Source: Tetragonia tetragonoides
Taxonomy: Eukaryota; Streptophyta; Magnoliopsida; Caryophyllales; Aizoaceae
DNA length: 64,000 nucleotides
Direction of reading: 5' to 3'
Assembly: GCA_038025085.1 (NCBI GenBank)
Contig: CM076153.1
Location: 21,055,001-21,119,000 of the forward strand
Of the stretch, positions 35,325 to 48,200 are shown piece by piece. Numbering within the stretch: position 1 is the stretch's first letter; the number at the start of each line of letters is the position of its first letter. Under the pieces are notes generated by a model. That model worked only from the letters and a program-made list of their open reading frames with translations, ran no database searches and was not told the origin of the DNA. A program made the position numbers and the translations under genes.

Positions 35325-36229
35325 GTGTGTGCTCTATCTTGTGTGTTTGTTTCATGCCCATAAGTTCAATTTTAGCCTGGTTAGTTCAAAGTAGCGTTTT
35401 TGGGTTTTATTCGGTAAGAAAGTTGGTTTATTGGTTTCCCTACCATGTGTTTGATTAAATGACTGAATGAAAATGTTGATTAATTGGGTCTCCTTATACA
35501 ATGTGTGCCTCCTTAATTGAGTTGTATGAGTGTATTTTTGAATTCCATGAGATGGGTATGCAAAAAAGTTAGGTTCTGTGACATTATACAAGAAAAAAAA
35601 AAAAGGAAAAAACTGGACCTTTAAATGCACAACCTGGATGTAGCAAAATGATGCTCAGAATGTTAGTGGGTAGAGCTTAGGCTTCTCAGAGAATTGCATA
35701 TCATGAACTGAAACTTAGGCTATGGGATAGCTTGCTCTATTTTTTTGCTTAATCCTAATAGGCTCAAACTCAGAAATCTGTACTACCATACAGCTGATTC
35801 TGTCCAGCATAGCTTGTTCTACGTTTGTGCTTATAGTTTTGATTTTTCCATGGTAGAATCTTAGTGGAGTTGAAATTGAGAAATTTCAAGGTTGCAAATT
35901 GAACACTTTGCATATATGTGCTGAGAGGTAGTAGTCTAGTACCTTCTGTGATATTCTGTCCTGGAGTGCATACTTTTCAATTACTATAATACAGCCTTTG
36001 ATTACAAGAAAAAGATCACAGATTCCATAGTTGCTAGGCAATTTTCTGTGTGCTTTGATACAAGTATACAGAAATTTGGAGCTCAATTGATGTGATTTAT
36101 GACTTGGGTTTTGCCAATGGGTTTCTGGGTGATTAAACTATTAAGGGTTTAATACAGTGTCTCTTATACTTAATTTGTAATTCCCTTCATTGGCTGTAGA
36201 AAATATTCGGCAAAAATCCAAGGTTGTTG

Positions 36230-36262
36230 ATGAACATTCGATGGCGGAAAAAGCAGCTGTGA
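36230..36262 (+). promoter_or_regulatory. uORF overlapping the PIG-F start
   Basis: ATG at 36230 opens a 10-codon frame ending TGA at 36260-36262, out of frame with and across the main ATG at 36241. Both ATGs have T at -3. If scanned, it would reduce initiation at the main start. Confidence 0.45.
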
Positions 36263-39200
36263 CATCATCAGCATTTTCTGCATTGTGGTTGCATTTGCTT
36301 TGTGGTTTGGCTTTAGCAGCAGCTTTCTGGGTGGCCCATAATATCTATCATGTCAATCTCATTACTCATCCTGATAGTACATTGCTTATTCTTTGGGTGA
36401 GTCAACAACTTTACTATTATTGCTTTTGATGTAAAAGTTCCTTGCTTTAGTGCACTTTCTGAAGGGTTCAAATCTCGGTTTCTGCAGGTCATTGAGTGCC
36501 CCATCGTAATCCTACTTTACAGTATTTTCCGGCAAAATCCAGCAAAATGCTCGGTATGATCACTGTACGATTGACAATTGTTACTTTTATTGTTTTTGTT
36601 TGTCTTTTAAATGTTGCTTATTTGGTTTTCATGTGATTTTGTAGTACTTGAAGGCAGTAGGACGAGGGTTAATGGGGCTTTTTGCAGGTTAGATTTTCTT
36701 CCCATCTCCTTGTCTCCAATTAATTCCTTTTTGCTCATGCTTTTCACCTAGTCGTTATTATAATTGGGTTTACAACATCTTTAGTTGTGGGCTTCTTTTC
36801 CATTAGCTGATTGTATTAGTTGGGTCAACCAGCCGATTGTACGCAGATCGGCAGATGTTGGGTAGGTTTAACAATTAGTTATTAGTTGTTAACTCTTTGA
36901 TCTTATAAAATGACAGAAGGATTTTTATTCTCTTCCGATGCCTATTTTAGAGCTTAGATATGTCCTTTTCGAATAATGGATCAATAGTTATTTTTTAAAT
37001 TATTATCTTTCTGCTTGATAAGTCTTGTTCACGTTGGTGACTAACTTTCCTTGTTCATGTTGGTGACTAACTTTCCTTGTTCACTTTGGAGATAGGGGAT
37101 CCATTGATTTTCATATTTATTACATAAACTGAATTTAAAAAGCACATGCACACCTATTTTAAATTCCAGATAATGTAACAACTAATTAGAATGGCGTTGT
37201 TCCTGGTTCACATTGAGGGGTCAGGTTTTGGGAGGGTGGTGTCTAAGAACGTCGTGTTTTACGAGAGTGTTCCAGCTCTCAACGCTTCATGAGGCTGCTG
37301 TATCAGTTTATTCTTCTTTGGCAGCTTCATGGAACTTGCATTTACGGAGGCCCCCTTGGGATTGGGAGATAGAAGAGGTCACTTCTCTGCTTGAGTTTCT
37401 GTAGTCAGTGCAGCTACACAATTGGGACGACTCTTGGAGATGGGTTCCCTCTGGGTTGTTTTCCTGGAGATCTCTTCTTCAGCAGTCTGCCATCACAGCA
37501 GCCTGGGTTCCCAATTGCAAAGTGGTTATGGAAGGCAAAAATGCATGTTAAGGTACAGGTATTTGTCTTGTCTTTGATGTTGGATAGGGTTAATTCCTAT
37601 GATTTATGGCTTTTACCTAAAAAAATAGAGTTACCAATGATTTTATGGCAGCTGAGAGGCCAAGTTCAGCCTTGTCTCCCGACATGTGTGCTTTGTCAGG
37701 CTAGCAGCAAATCATCATGTCTTGGTGAGGTGCGGAGTAGTGCAGGCTCTATGGTGCAGGTTTATTTTTATCATGGGTGAGGTTTGGTTCTGTCTGGTCA
37801 CTGTTACGGAGATAATGCAAGTGAGATTGGGGGGATGAAGGAGAAGAAGTTATTGTGGAAGAATGCTAATTTTTCTGTGCTGTGGTCTATATGCCTAAAG
37901 AGGAATGCTAGGGTCTTTTCTGCTATTGTTACGTCAGTTGATTTGTGGGATAGGGTAGTCTACTTAGACTCTTTGTGGGTAAGGAGGCTGGGGTGTTTTC
38001 TGAGCTGTCCTTTTACACAGGTTATGCTTCACTAGGCTGATTTATAATTAGATTCCTTTCGAGGAATCCTCCTCCTAGGATGTAATTCTGATTTTTATTA
38101 ATCCAAGCGTTTTCTAATCTAAATGAAATCATGGAACAAAGTGACACTTCCTAAGTGAACAAAAAAAACCAAAAACGTTGTTGATTTCACACCTTTACAT
38201 CCATTCCTTGGATAGCGTGATTGCTATTTGTTTAAGGGCTTGTGAGAATGGCTTTTAAGTAACGGGGGCTTAAAAAATGGAATGGCCAGAAAACTACTCA
38301 TCTAGAGTAGTCCATAGAGCTTGGTGTTGTGAAACTATAACATACTGATACTCGATGGATGTGAGGGGAGCTTTTTGGCACTTGGTCTGCAGACTATTTT
38401 CCAAGTTCCGTTGCATTATATATTTTGACCTATTGAGACTGCACATGCACATGACATTTCTGTGGAACATTAGTTGAATATAGGACTAACAAATTATCAG
38501 ATTCCATGTGAGGACTCTTTTTCAAATTTCTTCATAGTAAGCCCTCTATGCTGTCAAGCACTTTGATGTCAAGAGTAGCTCATTGGAACCTCTTTGTGCA
38601 ATCGTCATGCTCAAGCTTGTCATTGTTTTTTAGTGTGCTTCTTTCGAGTGTATTAGACTGATAGGTTGGTTAAGAGCCAATCAATGTAACCCAAATTTAC
38701 TCGTAAGCATATAGTAATTTGATTTTGGACAAGTTACATCTAACTACACGATTAAGCAGAAAACTGAATACAAAGTAGTATGGGTTAAAACAATGTATAT
38801 CTTTCTTTAAAGAATGCTTACCGTGCTAATGATATTGATGTAAGTTGGATCTGTTCTTGCATTGTGACATGGCCCGGTCTATAAGGAGATGCCTTTTTGG
38901 TGTCATGGGGAAGTTAATGAGTTTTCTGAAACTATTATTCATTAATGGAAGGCTACAGCTAGGTGGGAAGGGGTAGGAGAAGGGTTTGCTGTGGAGGTGT
39001 GTTTCTATGACGATATTTTGGGGCCTTTATTCAGAGGGCCTAGAGCGGAACTCCAGCACATTCTTAGGATTTTGGTAGGATTGGGTGGGGGATTTTGCTT
39101 CTTTGTGGGTTAAAGCAATTGCTGCTTTTTAATGGGGTGTATCACTGAGATCCAACATCATTGGGTCTTTTGTTATTCTTTTTGTTTTTTTAGGGTGGGG

Positions 39201-42200
39201 TGATATGTAATTAGTTTGTCTATTGAGGGCTCCTTGTCCTATTGGTTTGTAACAACTGCATCTTTTCTCTCAAAATCTTCTTATCTAAACAACAAAATTA
39301 CACAAAAGAATATTTAGATTCTTTGGTGCAAGGAAAATCAAATTTCTAAAATTTTAATAATGAAAGGAGTGTAAAATTACAAGATGGAAGACAAGGTGTC
39401 CTAAAAATAGAAAGAAAAATTAATTACGAATCAGCCTAATGAACGCTGAAAATCCGTAAGAGTCATCAGTCGAAAAGCCCCAACCGCTTTGGTCCAAAGC
39501 TAGGCCAAGTGAATTACCTGATCCCAAACTACACCAAGCTACTGTTTCTCAGTTCTACTCCTCTTTGACAGGCTCGTGGAACTTGCATCTACGGCGATCT
39601 CACCAGGAGTGGGAGCTGGGGGAGGTGACATCTTTGCTGGAGGTTTTCGAGTCTGTTCAGCCACAGGATCGGGAGGATGTTAGGAGGTGGGGTGGTGATC
39701 CTTGTGAGGTATTTTCATGTAAATCTTTCCTGAAGCACTTGGGGCTGCCAATACAGCAGCATGGGTTCCCGATTGCGAAGTGGCTGTGGAAGGTGAAGGT
39801 GCCACTTAAGTATGTGCGTTTGTGTGGATTTTGGCGTTGGATATTAATACTAATGATATACGGCAACGGATGAGGCCAAATTCAGGCTTGTCTCCTGATA
39901 TGTGCATGCTTTGCCGGGCTAGCTTGGGTTCTCTGGTGTGAGTTGTCCTCTGTTATGGGGGAGGATTGGGAGTGTCCTGATAGTATTATGAGAATTATGC
40001 AGATGAGGTTGGGGGGGGGGGAGCGGAAAAGGTTGTTGTGGAAGAATGTTGTTCTTGTGGTGTAATTGGTTAGAGGAATGCGAGGTTCTTATCTGGTGTA
40101 TCTATGTCGACTCATTTGTTTTGGGATTGGGTAGCCTCTTTGTGGGCGAAGGCTTCTGGGTGTTTCCTGAGTTACCCTCTTACTCATGTTATGCTTCATT
40201 GGGCTGATTTGTAATTAGATTTCTATTGTGGACTCCTTGTCCACTTATGGTGTAATTCTGTTTTTGTTGATACAAATTTTTTCTTATCTAAAAAAAGTTA
40301 CAGGCTTGACAGTGCCCGTAAAAACCCTCGATTTCCTCTCCAACCATAAACACCAAAAATAGCCATACAGATGCATCGCCGTAGCAGCTTACTCGTTCCT
40401 CCTCCCCATATGTACAAAGCAATCCAACTGTAGCAGGTTGATCAAAATTCAAAACTCACACTATACGAACAAATGCAAACAACTCTCGCTCCCCTGTCAA
40501 CACATAACACACATAAATGGTAGCAACACCCACCCAGGTCTCGTCTGCTGTATCATGTCATGGGTGTTCAGTTTTTCCAATACCATAGTCCAAACAAAGG
40601 CGCACACCTTCAGTGGAGCCTTAGCTTTCATATATAATTAGCTAAGGGGAAATGGGGGTATTGTGAGGGAATACCAAGAGCAGGAAGGAAGGATTTTGAG
40701 GAGAAGACCCCAGAAGAGTCTCCAACCCAAACCCAATAATCGTCATTAGAGACAAGGTGAATGGTGTTTTTAACACTAAGGAGGGAAGTGAGTTCCTCCA
40801 TCTATCTATTATAGGAGGCTCTCCGTCAACGAAGGTCCCACGAACCATCAGTCCTTGAATACAAGGCAGAATCCAGAACATCATGCAGAGGTGGACAGCC
40901 GATACACCTGAGGATATGTGGTGGAGAAAGAAAAATCACCCTTCCACACATCCTCACAGAACCGAACTTGATCATGATCCACCCTGTACCTGACTAGAGG
41001 TTGGAAGTAAGTCAACTTGTGAGAGACGAACTTTCAAGGGCAAGCATGGGAGACATTAGAGCCAACATGAACGTAGCATCCATTATGATGAAGGCCGTAC
41101 CTGCTCTTGATCACTCGGTGCCATAGGAAGTTGGAGTTCAAAGGAAACTGCCACAACCGCAGACCACTTACCCACCAACAAAATGTTCTTAGACACAAAC
41201 CAACCAAAGCCAAACCCCCCCCCCCTCCGTCATAGGTCGACGCACTAAGTCCCAACTAAGAAAATGGTCCCTCCTATTCTCCTCGGCTCCCGACCACAAG
41301 AAAGATCACTCATAAACCTTCAAGGGAACCATACAAAAGATAAGTTATGCTGCAGCTCGAGAAACTGGCATGTCGGTAGATATTTTTTCGTAGATCCAGT
41401 AAACTCCTTGCTCTCTGCTGAAGGTGAATGGAGTTGCTAGCTGTGATTGAAAGGGTGATCATCTACAACCAAAGGTTGCTATTTTACCTACTGCTCTATG
41501 GGTATGGGTCAAACCTCCTCCAGAAGCTTTGGTTTAAAGTGAGGCGCGTAGGCTAATGGAGAGGACGTTGGAACCTAGGTCTAGGTACTACCTCCACGGA
41601 CTTTACCTGTACTTGAGGTAGGCTAACATCTTCAGAAGACAAAAGTGGCTGTATGATTCTCTGTTGTGTGCAAGAAATGTATCCTCCCAGATTTGGCTTC
41701 CTTATGCCGGTTAGATTCACCCTTTCCACATAAGGGGCACAGTTCATGTTATTAGATTCACATATCCCAAATGTAAAAAGGAAAATTTTGCTTGGGGTTC
41801 TCAGAACTGCTTGGGCTATGTAAGCAAGAATGGGGATTGGACGGAGGTGGCCTCAGGGTGTAGTTTTGGTTATGGGTACTCTATGGTCGATTAGAGGGTG
41901 CCAGTTTAGAGGGGGATGATAGCTCTTTCTTTGCTGATGATCTTGGCATAGAAGGCGATTGTTTGCTTTCAGATGAGCTCAGGGGAAATGAGTCGAGGGA
42001 GGACTGGGTGTTCACACGTGTCTGACAGTGACACGCCAACTATAGATTTGCAAGACGCTGGTATTTTTAACGAGGTAATAGCATGTTGCTCTGTGGATCA
42101 AGGGGTGTATCCTCAACAGTCCATAGACTCCACACATTTTTGGGATATGATGGATAAGGGACAGGAGGAGGCTAGGTTAGTGGAGCAAACGCTGCAGTCT

Positions 42201-45200
42201 GATCCTTCTCCACAGGGTGTATCAACACAGCAGCCGGAGTCGTTGCAGCAGATTGCGTGTCAGGAAGATGGTCTTCTTCCAACCTGTCAGTGCCGACTGC
42301 CGAGTCACACTCTTGGTAACTGACGAAGTGGATGCTTGGGGAAAGGAGCCTTTCGGGGGAATGGATTACAGCTCCAAGCCTAGGAAAAAGAGGGGTAGTT
42401 GAGACTTAGAAAATTTGAAGTCTAGTGTTAACTATGATGGGTGTAAATTAAAGAAAAACTTTATGAATAATCATTGATTGTATAGGCTTATTCTTTTAGG
42501 TTTGGTTGGTTTTGGGTAGCTCCTCTCCTTGAGGACGATTCTCTTCTTGTATTCTTTCTCTTCCTTCATAAAATTCTTTTTCTTATAAAAAAAAGAGGAA
42601 AAGTTTGCTGCTTTTTCGGGTTTAATGTCTGTGGGAGGATGTCAACTGTCATGTTGTGCTCTATTTTCTTCCTTATCCAACAATTCTTCATTTAACATGT
42701 AACAGTCAGGTTTCTAATGCTTCATTTCTTGTATCATTCAGGAGCACTAGTTATTGGACTGGGAGCTATTACCTTGGGTGCACCAGTTGGCGCAAAGTAT
42801 GTCAAACAATGGACAGTATCCTTGTTGTCATAATTATATCGTAATGGAGATTGGTTTTGTATCTTGTATGGTTAATCATGAGCGGGTAGTTCAGCTAGTC
42901 AGAACTCAGAACTCTGAGATCTTTTCCAAAGGTCACTAGTTCAGGCTCTCTACTGGAGGTTTTCTTGACCGTTAAACTCCAAGGCTCGTGGGATTAGAAA
43001 AACATGTGGCACCCTTGTGGGGGTACTTTACTCCGTCCAAGCCATGTACCTTTTTCGCCAGAAACTGATCTTATTTGTTAAAAAGAAAAGGTATCCTCGT
43101 AAATGGCGATTTTCAAAAAAATACCTAAGAGCTGGTTTCATAAAATATAAAAAGTTTATAAATAAAACTTTTTTAAAAGGTGGTTTGGGATATAGTTACC
43201 TATTTTGTCTCTTTATGGTCTATGGCGGTTTGGGCGTTTAAGAGTTACTCTATATTTATAGTCCTAAGAAACTGGGCTAATTTGATTTAGTTTCCATGGG
43301 AGGATTTCTTGTCCTCCTGTGCTGTAAATCTGTAATTTGCTTTGCTGATTCGTAAACTTAATCACAAAAACTTGTTTAAGACGGTCTTTCAGTAACTTTT
43401 GGGGAGACGAGGGTCAATGCTCACGATAAATGACCCCTACATTGCTTAATAGTGACCCCATATACTTAATCACAAAAACTTGTTTAAGACGGTCTTTCGT
43501 AACTTTTGGTGAGACGGGGGTCACTTTTTAGTGAAATAAGGGTCACTGCTCACAATACCCCTACATTTCTTAATAGTGACCCATTTTTCTGTGGGTTGGT
43601 CTCATAGAAGACTTGCTCATACTTAGTATACTTTTTTGTTCTCTAAAAAAAGTGGTTTTTTCCATAAGAAACCCTTTTAAATTTTGAATAAGTACTGTAC
43701 TTCTTTTGATCAAGGCCAATGGAACTGTTGTATAATGAATTGTGGTACCAGGTACCTAGATAATTGTGTAGTTCACTGATTTCCAATTTTCTATTTGCAA
43801 TGACCAATAAATATATTATTCAAATGCATTCCAAGGTTAGTATCAGCCTTTAATGCTAAGCAGAGACAAGAATGAGTTCGTCGTCTGTACATGAGCTCTA
43901 CAGTTCTTGTGATCGTTTGTGATCGTTTCTACATTTGCTTTGGCTTCATTCTTCCTTAAGGACTTAATTGATAGATGAACTAATAAAGTACCTTTCTTTT
44001 TGGATCAGGTATGTATTTACGACATTAAACTGGTCCCTTCTGATGTCATCGTTTACAGTTAAGTGTAATATATCTTTTATTTGTTCACCATATGTGTATC
44101 CCCTCTCCCCTAAAAATAAAATTAAGAAGGAAGAAGTTCTCTGCAGCATATGTTCTGTTTCTTGTGACAACGGTTAACGAGTGCTATATCACTCTCTCTC
44201 CTGTATGTATATTACAGTTTAATGGTCCTTCATACTTTGATCCTTAAAAACCAGGAGTGTTCTCTAACTTGAGAGTGGACTCCTGTGATTACTCATTAAC
44301 TGCGAGCCTTCTACGAATTATTGTTTGTATAATTGTTCATTTTCTTCTACTGATGCCTGTGATATTGTTCAATGTAGTGTTTGATTCGTTTTATGTGATG
44401 CTGTTTTTATTGATTTATTTTACACAATCTCAAGATTTGTAGTTTAATGAAAAATGGCCAACTTTTTGTAGCCTTTTCTCCAGTCTTCCAGCACAAAACA
44501 TTGCTATTTGTGGATGCGTACTGCTTAGCAAATAATAGTTGTTGTAGCGAGACTTCTGCACATCTTTTCCTTTGGTGTGATGTGGCCCATAGCCTTTGGC
44601 GTAGGTTGATTCCCAAGGAGTTGTGGGTTTATCCTTCCAGTGTTGAGGCATTCTTACAGATGTAATTTCCGATTTGGGGGGTGGGAAGGAGAGGGCATAA
44701 TGCTACTTTCTTCGATTCTGTGGTGTATGCCGTGTATCTGGTTGGAGAGGGATGCATGTGCGTTCCGTGGGATTTCAGTTCCACCTCCAATGCTTTGGGA
44801 GAAGGGCACTTACCTAGCTTCTCTTTGGCCTAGGGCTGCGGGGGCTCTCCAGGGTTATACTATTAGTGATATCCAAAGGAACTGGGGCAATATATAAATG
44901 TTTAATTTAGAGGATACCTTACCCTCTCTTATGCTGTACTTAAGATACATATTAATATACTTTTTCGTTATCTTAAAAAATCATTTTTGACTGTGTGACA
45001 TAATTAAGTTTGAAAATATCTTTCTCAATGTGCATGCTCTTCTATACTGAGCTTAAGTTTTTTCAATTGTCTTCCTCAGTACAATTGTCTTCCTCAGTGG
45101 GTAAATTAATGACAATTATGCTCTTTGTTGTGAAGTTTCCATTTCTACTAGTTTTTTAATTGGTGGTCTGACAAAACTTTCTTTCTTTCGAATGTTTACC

Positions 45201-48200
45201 GACTTACCGTTGTACATTGCCTTTTCAAGCATAATATGTACAAGTGTGAATTTATTTTGGCTATCCCAACGTTGTGTAACCAAGTAGCGACTAACCAGAA
45301 TCTGTGGTGTGGTCACTGGTCACCAAAGTTTGTATTATGGCAGTACTGTCTTGTGATTGGTGTTTATGAATACTGAAGTTTTTTGCGTGTAAAAAGTTCC
45401 TGGAACCAACTGATTAGGAGTACTTTTCCTCTAAAGCAAGAACAGTTTAATGTCTTCATAGAAATAATTTTGGTGCACTATGATCTATACTCACATCCAG
45501 TTATGCATTTATGCTTTACTGTGGCTCTTGAGTCGTATTATATTTCTAAGTCGATGTATTCTGGCAGTTTACTCCTGCTGCGGCTGTTTTTGGTTCATCT
45601 TGGCTAGATTGGCAACGTATATTTGCATACACCAGGCAAGTGCCCCCTCCCCCCCCCCCCCCCCCCCCCAATTCCCCTGTAATTAGTTGTTATATCTTTC
45701 TATGACGCTGTTTTCTCATGAGTGACAATATGTATATCCTGCCAAATGTCATCTTCTTTGCTAGTTTGGTTGTCCTTGCCAACAATGCCTGGGCATATTT
45801 ACATGCTGCGTGGTTGTTTATAATCTGAATAAAAGCTTGCCATCTGACACTCTGTTGGAGCTTGATTCATTAGCCACCTTTGGACTTTAATGATCCTAGA
45901 ACAGTAAATAGGGTGATGGGACATCATTCATGGATTTGAGTGGGGACAAGGGTTGGTAGACTATATGTGAGGCCTATCCAGGTCTTGCAATATGATTGTA
46001 AGATTCCGTTATGATTTCATTTTCTTCTGTTAAGTAATAAATAATCAAATCAGATGGACATCAAGGGAGTGTCAACCATGTACAAAAGGAGAGCAAAGAA
46101 CAAAAATCATCTATTCAACATGCTAAACCCTAACGAATCATGCAGAACCCTAGCTGTAAAGTCAAGCAAACATAAGTATGACTCATGAGCACTTTGCACT
46201 AACTGTGCATTAATCTCAAAAAAGTAATGCAAATTCTTGAGACAATCATGTGCACCAAAAGGAATTCACTTCCAAAGTTATCAATTTAGGTTTTCATTTT
46301 TTTTTTCTTATAAGAAATCAATTTAGGTTATCTTCATCCATCATTACCAAGCTACCATACCATCTTTTATGCCACTAGTTTACATGCTACAAACCCCAAG
46401 CAAGGACCAAGACAAGTCGCTATGAGAGAGCAGCCAAGCACAATGAACTGGGAGATGGTCCCCCGTTTCTTCATCCTTATGACAAAGGCTGGACATTCTT
46501 GCTAGACAAAAGGTCTTGTTTTAAGCATACCTGGATAAAGTTCGAGCAGTAGAAAGCTGGATCGTGTCCTTGACATAAACCCATTCAGGAAAAAGGCTTT
46601 AGGAGGAGCCTTTGTCCACCAAATCCAAATAGCCTAAAAGCCAAAGTGAAAGGTTGAGCTACCTACCTTATCTTTTTGACTTAAAAGGGAACCTTTGCTA
46701 TCCTTTAGCCTGCACATCATATTAGCACCTTCTAGATCAACGTGTGTTGAGCAGGGCAAATGTAACACTTTAATGTCTTCCTCTACCAAATCATTAGGAA
46801 GTCTAGGGAAATTAAGTTCCATAGGCATGTGTTACCATACCAATTCACTGCATTCCAATTCACTGCTTCTTGCTACACCGTGTGTCTTTGAGAGATGTCA
46901 TCGGAAAAAGATATGGGAAAGGGAGAGACCTTTGTTGTATCATTGCCATGCCAACAAAAAATCCTGGACCACTCCACTCCACATTCCACCAAAAATTTAT
47001 ACTTATGTCCATATTCCCAATTTATGAGAAGACACAAGACCTTTTTGTTTCAACAACCAAGCCTCTGCACAACATTCACCTTGATGACATTCTTCCAAAG
47101 CGCCTCTTGGCTCTTGCTTCATTAGAAAACCTTCCAAACTCCACATGCACTTCATTTTGAGATCTATTCGTAGTATGAATGGATCTAGTGTGATTTTGTG
47201 AAGATTGCCACCTTGCTTCCGATCAATGAAAGCCCTATGTTCATTTGCCCTTAAGAAGTCTCAATGCTCTTCAGTTGACGTGCCATACAAACCCAGGATG
47301 TTGGAAGGTTTGACAAAGTACTCCTCAGTCAAAGTTAGTTATCTCGTTATTTAATAGGCACTTACCTATGGGGACTAGGTAAGTGATTTCCCTCATTTTT
47401 TGAAGTACAACTTCCTACATTTTTGGCAACCTAACAGTTTTGTTTTTTCTCACTTCCCAGGAAGTTGTACTTAGTGTGCTTCTTTTTGTTAACCAAACAA
47501 CCACTAGTTGTTTTTGAAGAAACAATGTTACGTTTTACCTAGAAGAAGTCTTAAAAATGATGCATACTTTATATATTTATGGAGATAGGTCTTACTCAAT
47601 TGCTTCTATTGGCCGCTTGCCGGACCAAAAATAGCATAATATTTTTGAACAGTTTAAGAAACAGTTAAAGGTCCTCTGTTAAGTGTATGGCATTGACATA
47701 TTGTATGGATTATGGATTTAACAAACAGTTGACTTGCCACATTAAGAATTTGTCCATCCAGCAGACCTATGACTATGAGGTTTACAATTGATCAAGGGCT
47801 TCTTCTAAAGTGTTAACAAATGGGTGACAGAATCATCGAAACTCCTGATAAAGAAAACTTGAGCTTTCTCATGGATCTCATTGTTTGAAACAATTCATCC
47901 AAGATATTTAAAATAAATAAAAAAAGATATAGAGAAAGTATTATTAATAGTTACGAAAACAAGGAGTCTTCGGAAGGAGTCTATTTACCCATGAGCCCAA
48001 TGGAGCATAACTTATGTAATAGGATAGCTACGATAACACCCCGTAGCCTTAACCCTCAAGGAGGCTAAGTAGACTACCCTATTCCACACCACATTAACTG
48101 ACATAGAAACACCAGTAAAGAGCCTAGCATTCTTCTCTAGCCAGACGCACCAAAGTCCTGCAAAAATAGCACTATGCCTCACGCATCACCTTTGATACCA

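Larger units (their letters stand above)
36688..42741. other. PIG-F intron, 6.05 kb, filled with LINE fragments
   Basis: Donor GTTAGA at 36688, acceptor ATTCAG ending 42741. It holds LINE pieces at 37200-38110 (+), 38850-39290 (+), 39540-40300 (+), 40640-41345 (-) and 41760-42595 (+). The gaps hold AT-rich or unassigned sequence, for example 38110-38850 and 40300-40640. Confidence 0.8.

Noticed and set aside
36190..36240. Earlier PIG-F start at a TTG
   Set aside because: 36191-36199 reads as an intron end (TGGCTGTAG), and plant translation normally needs ATG. The ATG at 36241 gives the normal family length.
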